A stretch of 64,000 nucleotides of DNA from Nonomuraea rhodomycinica (GCF_013363995.1 NZ_JABWGO010000007.1:62001-126000); one strand, 5' to 3'; counted from the first letter of the stretch, positions 15,431 to 23,960 are shown. The notes: generated by a model from the letters alone, not told the origin. Numbers and translations: made by a program.

Positions 15431-16389
15431 ACGAGATGTCCATGCTCAACCGCCTGCGTGACGAGGTGCCGCTGGAGACCGAGCTGCGGACCGAGGAGAA
15501 CCGGCTGCTCGCCGAGATCCGGACCGGATCGAGCGCTCCGGCCCCGGCTCGCGCCAGGCTGTCGAGGCCGCGCCCGCGCTGGGGGATGGCTCTGGCCGGC
15601 GCGCTCGGCATGGCCGTGGTCGCCGGGGTCGTGACCACGGCCGTGACGGGGCCGGACCGGATCGCCGCCGGGCCGTCCCAGCGGATCCAGGCGTCCTCCG
15701 AGCAGACCCGCGCGCAGCAGCCGAGCGCCGCCTCCGTGCTGGAGAACATCGCGCTCGTGGCCGAGAAGTCCACGATGCGGGAGATCCGGCCGGACCAGTG
15801 GTTCTACGAGAAGGTCAGCCAGCCGGACACGCCGGGGCCCACGTTCGAGATCTGGGCGCGGATGGACGGCACCCAGGACGCCCTGCGCGAGAACGGCGGC
15901 CAGATCAAGATGGGCCACGAGAAGGGGCCGACGTACCCGCTGAAGACACAGCGGGAGCTCGACGCCTTCCCCGACGACCCGGACGCGCTGCTGAAGCACC
16001 TGCGCGGCCTTGAGCGGGCGCCCTACAGCCTCTCGGTCTGCGGGAACGAGTGCCCGGCGGGCGTCAGGGCGGACGCGCAGGCGTACGGGGCGATCCAGTG
16101 GTACCTGGAGTACGGGCCGCTGGTTCCGCCGGCCAAGGCTGCGGCGATGTACCGGGCGATGGCCAAGATCCCGAACGTCGAGATCGAGGAGAACGTGGTC
16201 ACCCCTCAAGGGCGCAAGGGCATCGGCGTCGTCCTGGACCTGGGGGAGGCCGGCAAGAACTACACCATTCTGGACGCCGACGGCTACGACTACCTCGGCG
16301 CGATGACCGTGACCGAGTCCCGCAAGAGCGCCCTGTGGGTCCTGGCGTCCGGCGTCGTCGACAAGCCGGGCGACGTCCCCTCCTCCTGA
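15427..16389 (+). CDS. CU044_5270 family protein, one transmembrane helix
   Basis: A 320-residue protein that overlaps the sigma-factor gene by 4 bases (ATGA). The cytosolic part is about 50 residues (LNRLRDEVPLETELRTEENR), followed by one helix (WGMALAGALGMAVVAGVVTTAV, ~58-79). The extracellular part has the family pattern: ASVLENIALVAE, RPDQWFYEKV, and later PSAPYSLSVCG-like and YLEYGPLVPPAKAAAMYRAMAKIPNV. The topology and coupling suggest control of the partner sigma factor, perhaps as an anti-sigma protein. No zinc motif is visible. Confidence 0.82.
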   Translation: MNEMSMLNRLRDEVPLETELRTEENRLLAEIRTGSSAPAPARARLSRPRPRWGMALAGALGMAVVAGVVTTAVTGPDRIAAGPSQRIQASSEQTRAQQPSAASVLENIALVAEKSTMREIRPDQWFYEKVSQPDTPGPTFEIWARMDGTQDALRENGGQIKMGHEKGPTYPLKTQRELDAFPDDPDALLKHLRGLERAPYSLSVCGNECPAGVRADAQAYGAIQWYLEYGPLVPPAKAAAMYRAMAKIPNVEIEENVVTPQGRKGIGVVLDLGEAGKNYTILDADGYDYLGAMTVTESRKSALWVLASGVVDKPGDVPSS

Positions 16390-16457
16390 CCGCCTCGTCC
16401 CGCGAGGCCCGGGCCGGGACCAGGAGGAGCCCTGCGGTATCAGGGGCCCGCAGGGCG

Positions 16458-16518
16458 TCGTCCACAGGCGTCCGCAGCCTGTCCACAGGTATCCGCCGCC
16501 TGTCCACAGATGTCCACA
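16458..16518 (+). promoter_or_regulatory. Four phased DnaA-box-like sites
   Basis: Four same-strand copies of NNGTCCACA occur at 16458 (TCGTCCACA), 16479 (CTGTCCACA), 16500 (CTGTCCACA) and 16510 (ATGTCCACA). Each matches 8 of 9 bases of TTGTCCACA, the DnaA box favoured in high-GC actinomycetes. The starts are 21, 21 and 10 bases apart, so all face one side of the helix. They lie upstream of the -10-like TAGGAT (16559) of the hydrolase gene. Confidence 0.55.
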
Positions 16519-16524
16519 GGCGGC
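16495..16524. terminator. Inverted repeat within the DnaA-box-like array
   Basis: GCCGCCTGT (16495-16503) and ACAGGCGGC (16516-16524) form a perfect 9-base stem around a 12-base loop. It overlaps boxes three and four. It could be the transcription end for the sigma/CU044_5270 pair or part of a protein-binding site. Confidence 0.4.
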
Positions 16525-16572
16525 CACGGGTTCCCGCGGGACGCGGATCGGCGGGGCGTAGGATCGCCACCC

Positions 16573-18039
16573 ATGTGGTCCCGTGCCCTGTCCGTCCTCG
16601 TCGCGGTCGCGCTGCTGGCCACCGGCTGCGTCCGCGACGAACGGCCGCTCCCGGCGTCCGGAGCTCTCGCCTGGTCGGACTGCGGGGACGGGTTCGAGTG
16701 CGCGAAGCTGGCGGTGCCGCTCGACCACGACGTTCCGGACGGTGAGCGGATCCGGATCGGCGTCATCCGGCTGCCCGCCACCGGCGACCGTATCGGGTCA
16801 CTCCTCCTCAACCCGGGCGGCCCCGGCGGCTCCGGCGTGGAGTACGCGCGAGCGGCGCAGTCGGTGGTGAGCCCGGCCGTGCGGGCGCGGTTCGACATCG
16901 TGGGGTTCGACCCGCGCGGCGTGGGGGAGTCCGCGCCGGTCGACTGCCTGGACGACCAGCGCCTCGACGCGTTCCTGGCGCTGGACGCCACTCCGGACGA
17001 CGCGGCCGAGCGGGCGGCGCTGGAGCGCGGGTCACGGGAGTTCGCGCAGGGCTGCGCGGCGCACGCGGGCAAGCTGCTCCAGCACGTGGGCACGGTCGAC
17101 GCGGCCCGCGACATGGACGCGCTGCGCGAGGCGCTGGGCGACCGCGCCCTGACCTATCTCGGCAAGTCCTACGGCACGTTCCTGGGGGCGGTCTACGCGG
17201 ACCTGTTCCCGGGGCGTGTGCGGGCGCTCGTGCTCGACGGGGCCGTCGACCCGGCCCTGTCGAGGTTCCGGTTCAACGCGGACCAGGCGGCCGGGTTCGA
17301 GGTGGCGTTCCGGGCGTACGCGGACGACTGCCTCGCCCGCGGCGACTGCCCGTTCCGCAGCCGCGACGCCGACGGCGCCCTGGAGGAGCTCTCGGAGCTG
17401 TTGCGCCGTACGGACCGTCACCCGCTGCCCGCCGGAGCCGGCGGAGACGCGGGGGACCGCGCGGTCACCGAGCCGCTGGCCCTGCTCGGCGCGCTGACCC
17501 CGCTCTACGACCGCAGCGGCTGGCCCATGCTCACCGAGGCGCTGTCCCAGGCGTTCCAGGGTGACGGGACGCTGCTGCTGCAGAACGCCGACACGCTCAT
17601 GGACCGCCGGGCCGACGGCTACTCGAACCAGACCGAGGCCAACATGGCCGTCAACTGCGTCGACGGCAGCTACCCGAAGGACGTCGCCGCGTACGAGCGG
17701 GCCGCCGCGGACCTGTCCCGCACGGCGCCCCGCTTCGGCCCGTACATCGCCTGGAGCTCCCTGCCCTGCGCCTACTGGCCGGCTCGCCCCACCTTCCAGA
17801 GCCACCCGCTCACGGCCAAGGGCGCACCGCCGATCCTCGTCGTCGGCACGACCCGCGACCCGGCCACCCCGTACACCTGGGCCCGCTCCCTCGCCGGCGA
17901 ACTCGAATCGGGGGTCCTGCTCACGTACGACGGCGACGGGCACACGGCGTACAACAGCGGCGACACCTGCGTGGACACGGCCGTGGACCACTACCTCATC
18001 ACCGGCGCCCCTCCGAAGAACGGCACCACCTGCCCGTAG
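16573..18039 (+). CDS. Secreted TAP-type alpha/beta hydrolase lipoprotein (tripeptidyl aminopeptidase-like)
   Basis: A 488-residue protein. The N-terminus is a lipoprotein signal (LSVLVAVALLATGC, lipid cysteine ~17). The alpha/beta hydrolase core has the oxyanion region LLNPGGPGGSG and the nucleophile serine in GKSYGTFLG (~199). The acid is in TTRDPATPY (~427) and the histidine in DGDGHTAYN (~456), within a TAP-like C-terminal domain. Such Streptomyces enzymes trim tripeptides from secreted proteins. Start ATG 16573 follows a -10-like TAGGAT at 16559-16564 by 8 bases with no ribosome site, so a leaderless mRNA is likely. The upstream DnaA-box-like array may affect it. Confidence 0.9.
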   Translation: MWSRALSVLVAVALLATGCVRDERPLPASGALAWSDCGDGFECAKLAVPLDHDVPDGERIRIGVIRLPATGDRIGSLLLNPGGPGGSGVEYARAAQSVVSPAVRARFDIVGFDPRGVGESAPVDCLDDQRLDAFLALDATPDDAAERAALERGSREFAQGCAAHAGKLLQHVGTVDAARDMDALREALGDRALTYLGKSYGTFLGAVYADLFPGRVRALVLDGAVDPALSRFRFNADQAAGFEVAFRAYADDCLARGDCPFRSRDADGALEELSELLRRTDRHPLPAGAGGDAGDRAVTEPLALLGALTPLYDRSGWPMLTEALSQAFQGDGTLLLQNADTLMDRRADGYSNQTEANMAVNCVDGSYPKDVAAYERAAADLSRTAPRFGPYIAWSSLPCAYWPARPTFQSHPLTAKGAPPILVVGTTRDPATPYTWARSLAGELESGVLLTYDGDGHTAYNSGDTCVDTAVDHYLITGAPPKNGTTCP

Positions 18040-18087
18040 CGCGGGAAGATCGGGGATTGGCGGGAGCGAGAACCCCTTGGGCTCCTG

Positions 18088-18093
18088 TAGACT
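18088..18093 (+). promoter_or_regulatory. -10 element of the tRNA-Thr promoter
   Basis: TAGACT at 18088-18093 lies about 20 bases before the tRNA 5' end. A clear -35 hexamer is not evident. Confidence 0.4.
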
Positions 18094-18112
18094 CAGTCAC
18101 GCCGCACGGCAC

Positions 18113-18186
18113 GCCGCCTTAGCTCAGTCGGCCAGAGCACTTCACTCGTAATGAAGGGGTCTGGGGTTCGAATCCCCAAGGCGGCT
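18113..18186 (+). tRNA. tRNA-Thr (anticodon CGT)
   Basis: A 74-base cloverleaf. The acceptor arms are GCCGCCT / AGGCGGC with discriminator T. The D-arm is GCTC/GAGC. The anticodon arm is CTTCA-CTCGTAA-TGAAG, giving anticodon CGT (reads ACG, threonine). The T-arm is TGGGG-TTCGAAT-CCCCA. No CCA is encoded. A relic of a tyrosine-type integrase begins right after its 3' end, so this gene was once an attachment site. Confidence 0.97.
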
Positions 18187-18194
18187 CCCAGCAC

Positions 18195-18229
18195 AAAAGG
18201 CCCTCCCGGATGATCCGGGAGGGCCTTTT
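18195..18229 (+). terminator. Strong intrinsic terminator after tRNA-Thr
   Basis: A perfect 16-base stem, AAAAGGCCCTCCCGGA (18195-18210) / TCCGGGAGGGCCTTTT (18214-18229), has a 3-base loop and flanking A/T runs, so it can work on both strands. Confidence 0.95.
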
Positions 18230-18231
18230 GC

Positions 18232-18550
18232 ATGGCATGCGGCAGCGCCGTACAGCAACCGCCTCCAACGATCTAGGCTCTCGTTGAGCTGATCGAGCGC
18301 CTTGCGGGTCTCTGGGCTCTGGGCCGGCGATCCGCGTGAAGACGTTCATCATGACCGAGATCTGCGCCAGCGCCGAGTATCGAGGCACAGGTGTGGCCGG
18401 TGTCGCGGTGAAGACGAGGCGGAAGTCCTTCCACTTGTCGCCGGCTTTCTTGCAAGCCTCCTCCTGCACTCGGCGTCGGTGCCTGAGTGCGGTGACGCAC
18501 AGGGCCGGGAGCGGAAGCGAGACGGTGAGGAGATCAAAGCGGATTCGCAT
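18232..18550 (-). pseudogene. Decayed phage/ICE-type tyrosine integrase
   Basis: Translated pieces match the C-terminal half of actinobacterial site-specific integrases. In order they are LPLPALCVTALRHRRR, then AGDKWKDFRLVFTATPATPV, then ISVMMNVFTRIAGPE, then in another frame ETRKALDQLNESLDRWRRLL. The family pattern is GLVF-T, HDLRHT, LGHS(Q)ISxTMNxYTH, then xTRxALDxLxxxL. The section with HxxR and the preceding arginine has been deleted between the second and third piece, and a frameshift follows the third. The gene is dead. Its place beside the tRNA 3' end and its reading toward the tRNA are typical of an integrated element that has since eroded. Confidence 0.75.
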
Positions 18551-18713
18551 GGTGTGAAGGCTCGCCTTGTGTCCTTCCAGTGGGCGAGGACGAGGGTGCT
18601 GGTCGGGTCGTACGGCAGGCGGTGCTGATCAGGCGGGCGGCGTGGTCGGTGACGCCGTAGGTGTGCAGGCGGGCAAGGTCTCGGTGGGTGACGCGGCGGT
18701 CCTGCTGCGCCGG
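18551..18713. other. Unassigned relic DNA beside the integrase remnant
   Basis: On the minus strand, fragments such as RDLARLHTYGVTDHAARLI and LPYDPTSTLVLAHWKD occur in different frames. They look like broken coding sequence, but I cannot name it. Confidence 0.3.
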
Positions 18714-19571
18714 TCAGGCCAGAAACTGCGCAATGGTGTCGAGCCACGCCTGAGGGTGGTCCAGATGCGCCATGTGGCCCGCATCCTCGATCACAACAGC
18801 CTTTGCGGAGGGGATCACCTTGGCAGCGGCTTCGATCAGCGTTGCGGGAAAGAGCATGTCTTGCCGTCCATGCAACAAGAGCAGGGAATGGCCGCCGGCG
18901 GCGAGCCTTCGAGCGGAATCCTCCGGGCGAGCTGGAGGCAGAATGCCAGCCCGCCAGGGCCGCATCCACTCAGCGGTGAAATGGACGCGCGCCAGGCGAT
19001 TGAGGTAATCGGGAAGGGCTTGCGAACGCCAAACGTTTGCTGGGGCCGAGGCGATGGCAGCCGCACGGGTCAGCTCGGGCCCCGAGAGCGACGGATCACG
19101 CCACACGGCACTTTCCGCGGCGAGCCGCCTGCTTCGTTCATGCCAGCCGTCAAAGGCGCCTGGAGGTACGGGCAAGACGCTGCTGGAGGCGATGATCAGG
19201 CGTCGAACCCGCTCGGGAGCGGCCAAGGCCAAGCGCTGAGCGATGAAGCCACCATAGGAGAAGCCGAGGACGTCGACCTGACCGAGACCCATGGCGTCTA
19301 GGAGAGCGATGAGGTCCCGAGTAGTCGCGGCAGGAGTGTATTGGTCATCGAGAAGGCCGCAGGTAGAACGCCCGCAGCCGCGGAGATCCGGCATGATCAA
19401 TTGGTGATGGCCGGCAAGTTGGTCGAGCGGCGTCCGCAGATAGGTGTGATCCCAATCCGGACCACCGTGGATCACCAGCAACGTCCGGTCGGCAGGACCA
19501 CCAGCCTGAGCGACGAACAGCTCTACGGCTGGTAGGTGCGACACGGCCACCATACTTTCGGCGAACAGCAT
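18714..19571 (-). CDS. Alpha/beta hydrolase (proline iminopeptidase-like)
   Basis: A 285-residue protein from ATG 19571, which is preceded on its strand by ggaagg. The fold is complete: oxyanion motif VIHGGPDWDH, nucleophile elbow GFSYGGF, acid in LLHGRQDMLFP, histidine in DAGHMAHLDHP. The cap region between them is ordinary for the peptidase S33 group. It is the only intact gene in a 2.3-kb stretch of decayed DNA next to tRNA-Thr, and may be surviving cargo of the former element. The substrate is unknown. Confidence 0.85.
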   Translation of the reverse strand: MLFAESMVAVSHLPAVELFVAQAGGPADRTLLVIHGGPDWDHTYLRTPLDQLAGHHQLIMPDLRGCGRSTCGLLDDQYTPAATTRDLIALLDAMGLGQVDVLGFSYGGFIAQRLALAAPERVRRLIIASSSVLPVPPGAFDGWHERSRRLAAESAVWRDPSLSGPELTRAAAIASAPANVWRSQALPDYLNRLARVHFTAEWMRPWRAGILPPARPEDSARRLAAGGHSLLLLHGRQDMLFPATLIEAAAKVIPSAKAVVIEDAGHMAHLDHPQAWLDTIAQFLA

Positions 19572-20505
19572 GATCCCGCACCTTCCGAACGAGATCCGAG
19601 ATACCGGCAAGTTCCAGATCATCTCCCGCAGGTTCCGCAAGTTCCGCAAGAGCCTCCGGAGCTCCTTCGGTGAGCTGGTGCTGCTGACAGTAGTCGGCGT
19701 CACGGCCTTCCGCAGGCAGCCCGACGACCGACCAGGATTGCGGGTTCAGAACACGGCCCTGAACCTTCGGCTGAGACACCACACCATGATGCCCCGACAG
19801 CATCGCTCGCAGAATCTTCGAAGGTCGGGACGCCCATCGTTGTTCGCTCCAGATGGCTGACGCCGTGACGATCGCTCACTTCGCTGCTCAGTGTGCATGG
19901 CGGGGCGATCGGCTGCAGGGTGCTGTCCGTTGGGGCTTCCGCTTATCGAGCCTCGCCAACTCGTCCGGAGGCTTCTGGATCTCTGTCGGGTGACCGAGAG
20001 TCCGGCTCTCCTGTCTCGCGGCGCCTGCCCCCACCTCTTACGCCCGGGCGCGCCCATGCTCCCCCGCGATACGCACGAACCCATCGAGCGCCGCTTCCTT
20101 TGCCCACCGTACGCGAGGCTTCTCAGAGCGCTCCTCATGCTGCCGGTTCAGCACAAGCCGACCTAGGTTCGAGAACGGCAAGAACCGCCTCCGAGGTGAC
20201 CGTCATACGGCGGCGCGGCGTGGCCGGTCGGTCCAGCAATTCTTGAATTCGCATGCGTCGACAAAGGCATGTCAAGACGCTGAGTTCATTGCTGAACCGC
20301 GCTGTTTTGGCCTCCTCGCGTTCTATTGTCGCGCTCCAATGCGCACGTTTGGATCTAAGAGGCGATCTTCTGAGGCGCATCTTCAAAGGGCGGGTCTCAC
20401 GCGTGTCCCGGTTTGGCCGCCTGTCCTGTCCTGCCCTCGGTGCTCTCGTGGTGAGCGACTGATGGGCCTGCGCTTCTCCGTTCTCGAAGTGAAGGAGTGC
20501 TGATC
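19572..20505. other. Long stretch without a credible gene; probable relic DNA
   Basis: The open frames are short, overlap on both strands and show none of the strict third-position GC pattern of neighbouring genes. The minus strand around 19700-19800 holds a plausible protein-like piece (SWSVVGLPAEGRDADYCQQH) and 20140-20260 another (RMRIQELLDRPATPRRRMTV); I cannot assign either. Base composition is slightly less GC-rich than elsewhere. I read it as part of the eroded island at tRNA-Thr. Confidence 0.45.
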
Positions 20506-21813
20506 ATGACCGCGTTGACCTACGCCATCTTCACAGACCCGGCGGCCTTGGAGGCTTCAGCGGCGGGACGAAGGTCCAGGTCCACGGGAACGGTGTACCT
20601 GGTCATCACCAACACCGCGAGGAGGACCGATTGGTTGAAGATCGAGGTGAGGGTCCCCGTCGGTGACGACGCCGGAGACCTCACCCCGGACCTCACGGAG
20701 ATGAAGGGCGAGTACACCGACAACCGGTGGGGGGCACGGCCCAGAAGCCAGGAGGTGAAGGTCGGCCGGCAGCAGGGCGGCGACGTCTTCGAAGTCACCC
20801 CCCAGGCCGGGGGTGCGGCCTCTTTCAAACCCGGCGACTACATGGTGCTGACGCTGGAGAACGTCACCATCGCCTCCACCGCTGGGCCGGTCGTGCTGAC
20901 GGTGAGGGAGAAGACCGAGGACGACGACGGAGAGCACACCCGCTACACGTCGGTGGCGCTGCTCAAGACGTCTCCGGCGGAGATTGCGGCGCCGTGCGGC
21001 TTCCACCCGGACAAGGGCATGGTGGGCGCCGGAGAAAACCTCACGCTGAGCTGGGAGGGATCCCCCGAACTCGACTACAGGATCCTCTTCCCCGGCGGGC
21101 ACGCGGACATTCCCTCGGGCACGCGCACCTGGTCGCCGGCGGACGCGCCGAGACGGGCCACCACCTACACCCTCGTCGCGACCGACCCCGTCACCCAGAA
21201 GCAGCACTTCCTCACCACCACCGTCCAAGTACGCCATCCCGTCCTGGAAACGCTCACCGCCACCACCGGGATCGACACGCCGTGGGTGCGAGGGGCGGCG
21301 GACGGAGAGAAGGGACGCGTCACCTTCACCGGCAGAGGGGTGGAGATCTCCGACAACTCCAACAGAAAAGGCACCGTGACGGCCGACAAGGCCGACCTCA
21401 ACGGTGTGAACACCGGTTGGGTGCAGGGGAGAAGTACCGATGACGGATGGATCAGCTTCCCGAAGGAGGGGCTGAACGTACGCAAGGGAGCGGGGCAAGC
21501 CTGGGGATCGGTGTTCGCGGACAAGGCCGACCTCAACGGTGTGAACACCGCATGGGTGCAGGGGAGAAGTGCCGACGACGGATGGATCACCTTCCCGGTG
21601 GAAGGGCTCAAAGTCCACCGGAAGGACGACAGCCATTTGACACATCTGGACGTCGGTTATGCGACCCACGACATCGTGAAAACGAGAATCGTGCGGGGGC
21701 TGAGAGACGATGACGGATGGATCAGCTTCCGCAAGGAGGGGCTCAACGTTCATCGGGAGCGTGGCATGGAACGGGGAACTCTGTTCGCCGCCGAGACCGA
21801 TCTGAAGGGATGA
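20506..21813 (+). CDS. Repeat protein of unknown function
   Basis: A 435-residue protein. ATG 20506 has gaaggag at 20491-20497. There is no signal peptide and no membrane helix, so it is probably cytosolic. Residues 1-165 (LTYAIFTDPAALEASAAG, GTVYLVITNTARRTDWLKIEV) and ~170-255 (PDKGMVGAGENLTLSWEGS, ATTYTLVATDPVTQKQHFL) look like beta-sandwich domains. From about residue 257 there are four repeats of roughly 45 residues, with the core WVQGRSxDDGWIxFPxEGL and the linker DKADLNGVNT. I recall similar proteins of unknown role in Streptomyces but cannot name a family. It sits at the edge of the decayed tRNA-Thr island. Confidence 0.7.
   Translation: MTALTYAIFTDPAALEASAAGRRSRSTGTVYLVITNTARRTDWLKIEVRVPVGDDAGDLTPDLTEMKGEYTDNRWGARPRSQEVKVGRQQGGDVFEVTPQAGGAASFKPGDYMVLTLENVTIASTAGPVVLTVREKTEDDDGEHTRYTSVALLKTSPAEIAAPCGFHPDKGMVGAGENLTLSWEGSPELDYRILFPGGHADIPSGTRTWSPADAPRRATTYTLVATDPVTQKQHFLTTTVQVRHPVLETLTATTGIDTPWVRGAADGEKGRVTFTGRGVEISDNSNRKGTVTADKADLNGVNTGWVQGRSTDDGWISFPKEGLNVRKGAGQAWGSVFADKADLNGVNTAWVQGRSADDGWITFPVEGLKVHRKDDSHLTHLDVGYATHDIVKTRIVRGLRDDDGWISFRKEGLNVHRERGMERGTLFAAETDLKG
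21391..21660 (+). repeat. 135-base tandem coding repeat
   Basis: The segment starting GCCGACCTCAACGGTGTGAA at 21391 recurs at 21526 with strong nucleotide identity (period 135 bases, 45 codons). It encodes the DLNGVNT(G/A)WVQGRS module of the repeat protein, which shows recent duplication. Confidence 0.85.
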
Positions 21814-21853
21814 GTCGAAGTCCGGCATCGAGCACCTAGCGCGGCCTGTGCAC

Positions 21854-22792
21854 TCAGCCGCGCCCGTCGCCCGGCGATGAGTCTCCGATCGGGTCGCCTT
21901 GCCTCAGGGCGGTGGCCTGGGCGTACGAGCCGGAGGTCAGCTCGTCGAGCAGGCTCGGCGACGTGGGGTTCCAGCCGAACAGCCGCCGTGCCTTGGCGGA
22001 GTCCAGCGGCGATGAACGGGTGAGTACGGCGGCGGCCGGTCCCATCATCTCGGCGGCCTGCTCGGGGGTGACGGACACGGCGCGGGCTCCGGCCGTCGTG
22101 GCGACGGCCTCGACGATCCTGCGCATGGGTGTCCGCTCGGGCCCGGCGGCGTTGACGACCGTTCCGGGCGAACGGTGCGCCAGCACGGCCGCGTACAGCG
22201 CGGCGAGGTCGTCGACGTGGACCGACGACCACTCGTTGGTCCCGTCGCCGATGTAGGCGACCGTGCCCTGCTGCCGGGCGGTGGTCAGCAGGCCCTCCAA
22301 CAGCCCCGACCCGGCGCGGCCGTAGACGAGCCCCGCCCGGATCACCGTGCCCGCGACGTGGCCGGCGTCCAGGACCTGCCGTTCGCCGAGGATCTTGAAG
22401 GGCTGGGGGCTCCGCGGGTCGACCGGGTGCTCCTCGTCCACCGTGGCTCCTCGGGTGTCCGGGTAGACCAGACCGGTGCTGGTGTAGAGGAACGCGGCCC
22501 CTTCGGTGAGCGCGTCCAGCATGGAGCGCAGGGCGTCGTGCTCGATGTCTCCCATGCCGGCGTCGAAGTAGTCCACCGCGGTGTGGACGACGGCGTCGGC
22601 GCCGGCGGCTCCCGCGCGCAGGACGTCCAGGTCCCGCAGCCCGCCGGGCGCCGCCTTGGCGCCCAGCGCCTCGACCCGCTCGCGGGCCCGGTCCGACCGG
22701 GCCAGGGCGACCACCTCGTGGCCGGCCCGGAGGAGGTGCTCGGTGACGACGCCGCCGACGTAGCCGCTGGCGCCGGTGATGAAGATGCGCAT
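21854..22792 (-). CDS. NAD-dependent epimerase/dehydratase family protein
   Basis: A 312-residue protein from ATG 22792. The Rossmann motif MRIFITGASGYVGGVVTEHL opens the protein. The SDR-type site reads TSTGLVYPDT, with S/T and Y in register, but the usual YxxxK lysine is replaced (the residues after PFKILGE do not give a standard YxxxK), so activity may be altered. Later come IGDGTNEWSSVHVDDLAALY and the C-terminal FGWNPTSPSLLDEL. It is divergent from the XRE gene at 22955, with 162 bases between the starts, which suggests control by that regulator. The substrate is unknown. Confidence 0.83.
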   Translation of the reverse strand: MRIFITGASGYVGGVVTEHLLRAGHEVVALARSDRARERVEALGAKAAPGGLRDLDVLRAGAAGADAVVHTAVDYFDAGMGDIEHDALRSMLDALTEGAAFLYTSTGLVYPDTRGATVDEEHPVDPRSPQPFKILGERQVLDAGHVAGTVIRAGLVYGRAGSGLLEGLLTTARQQGTVAYIGDGTNEWSSVHVDDLAALYAAVLAHRSPGTVVNAAGPERTPMRRIVEAVATTAGARAVSVTPEQAAEMMGPAAAVLTRSSPLDSAKARRLFGWNPTSPSLLDELTSGSYAQATALRQGDPIGDSSPGDGRG

Positions 22793-22954
22793 GCTTCGCG
22801 CTGCCTTTCGGTCCGATCTGCACGGATGGACGTCTGCGGGACAGACCCGGGCGTCCCCCGTCTGGCGAACCCCACTGTCGCCTCCTCCGGTCCCGCGCAG
22901 CCAGGGACCGGGAGTCCGTGGCTGCGGTCCGGCGCGGGACATACCGTGGGGCAC

Positions 22955-23809
22955 ATGGACAGACGAGCGTTGGCGGACTTCCTGCGTAACAAGCGGGCGC
23001 GGATCAGCCCGGTGGACGTGGGGCTGCCCCAGGGGCACCGCCGGCGCACGCCGGGCCTGCGGCGCGAGGAGGTCGCCCAGCTCGCCTACATCTCGGTCGA
23101 CCACTACACACGACTGGAGCAGGCGCGCGGCCGGCACCCGTCACGGCGCGTCCTCGGCGGCATCGCCCGCGCGCTGCGCCTCACCGACCAGGAGCGCGCC
23201 CGCCTGTTCCAGCTCGCCGGGGAGAGGGAGGAGAGCGAGGCGGCCGCACCGGTACGCGAGGTGCAGCCGAGCACGCTGAACCTGATCGAACGGCTCAGCG
23301 ACACCGCCGCGATCGTCGTCGACCCCACCTGCCGTGTCCTGGCCTGGAATCCGCTGGCCGCGGCCCTGCTGGAGGACTTCTCCGCCCTGGCTCCCGGCCA
23401 GGAACGCAACCTCATCCGGCGCTACTTCCTGCACCCGGACCCGGACCTGCGGCACTACGGGATGGGCGCCTCCGATCAGTTCGCCGTCACGGCGGTCAGC
23501 TACCTGCGCATGGCGGCCACCCGCTACCCCGACAGCCGCGAGGTGCAGGACCTGGTGGCGGAACTGGTGGCCGGCAGCGAGGACTTCGCCCGCCTGTGGG
23601 AGTCCCATCAGTTCCGCATCGACCGTCACCTGCAGCAGAGCGTGCGGCATCCGCAGGTCGGAGCGATCGAGCTGGATTTCGACGTCCTCACCGTGCCCGA
23701 CCAGGAGCAGCAGGTGGTCATCTTCACCGCCGAGCCCGACTCGCCCGCCTACCGGTCCCTGCAGTTGCTGAAGGTCATCGGCACCCAGCGCATGACCGTC
23801 GAGAGCTGA
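22955..23809 (+). CDS. XRE-family regulator with MmyB-like ligand-binding domain
   Basis: A 284-residue protein from ATG 22955. The HTH is at about 15-75: LRNKRARISPVDVGLPQGHR, TPGLRREEVAQLAYISVDHY, then TRLEQARGRHPS. The C-terminal half has the MmyB-like PAS-type pattern: NLIERLSDTAAIVVDPTCRV, LAWNPLAAALL, RYFLHPD, and VTAVSYLRMAATRYPD. These regulators usually control a divergently transcribed oxidoreductase, here the epimerase-like gene. The shared intergenic region 22793-22954 should hold the operator, although I see no clear palindrome in it. Confidence 0.9.
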   Translation: MDRRALADFLRNKRARISPVDVGLPQGHRRRTPGLRREEVAQLAYISVDHYTRLEQARGRHPSRRVLGGIARALRLTDQERARLFQLAGEREESEAAAPVREVQPSTLNLIERLSDTAAIVVDPTCRVLAWNPLAAALLEDFSALAPGQERNLIRRYFLHPDPDLRHYGMGASDQFAVTAVSYLRMAATRYPDSREVQDLVAELVAGSEDFARLWESHQFRIDRHLQQSVRHPQVGAIELDFDVLTVPDQEQQVVIFTAEPDSPAYRSLQLLKVIGTQRMTVES

Positions 23810-23838
23810 CCGCGCGACGTCCGACAGTCCGGCGGCCG

Positions 23839-23960
23839 CTACTCGGCCAGCCGGAAGACCGTCGACTCCCGCGGCCGGAAACCGGGCCGCTCGTACAGCC
23901 GGTCGGCGGCCACGCGATCGGGCCGGGAGGTGAGATCGACGGTGCGCGCATCCCCGTCGG
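23839..23960 (-). pseudogene. C-terminal remnant of a GNAT acetyltransferase
   Basis: About 35 codons ending in TAG (23839-23841, minus strand) encode TVDLTSRPDRVAADRLYERP, then GFRPRESTVFRLAE. This is the standard end of a GNAT N-acetyltransferase (the ANxLYExxGF motif region). No acetyl-CoA loop remains upstream; the sequence turns into proline/arginine-rich noise beyond about 23960. Confidence 0.6.

Noticed and set aside
16458..16518. Replication origin
   Set aside because: There are only four boxes in 61 bases, no dnaA/dnaN nearby and no AT-rich unwinding region; a titration or regulatory cluster is the more modest reading.
18119..18186. Protein reading through the tRNA on the minus strand (GDSNPRPLHYE-like and WGFEPQTPSLRVK)
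   Set aside because: These are well-known false translations of tRNA genes, even though the integrase relic happens to run into them.
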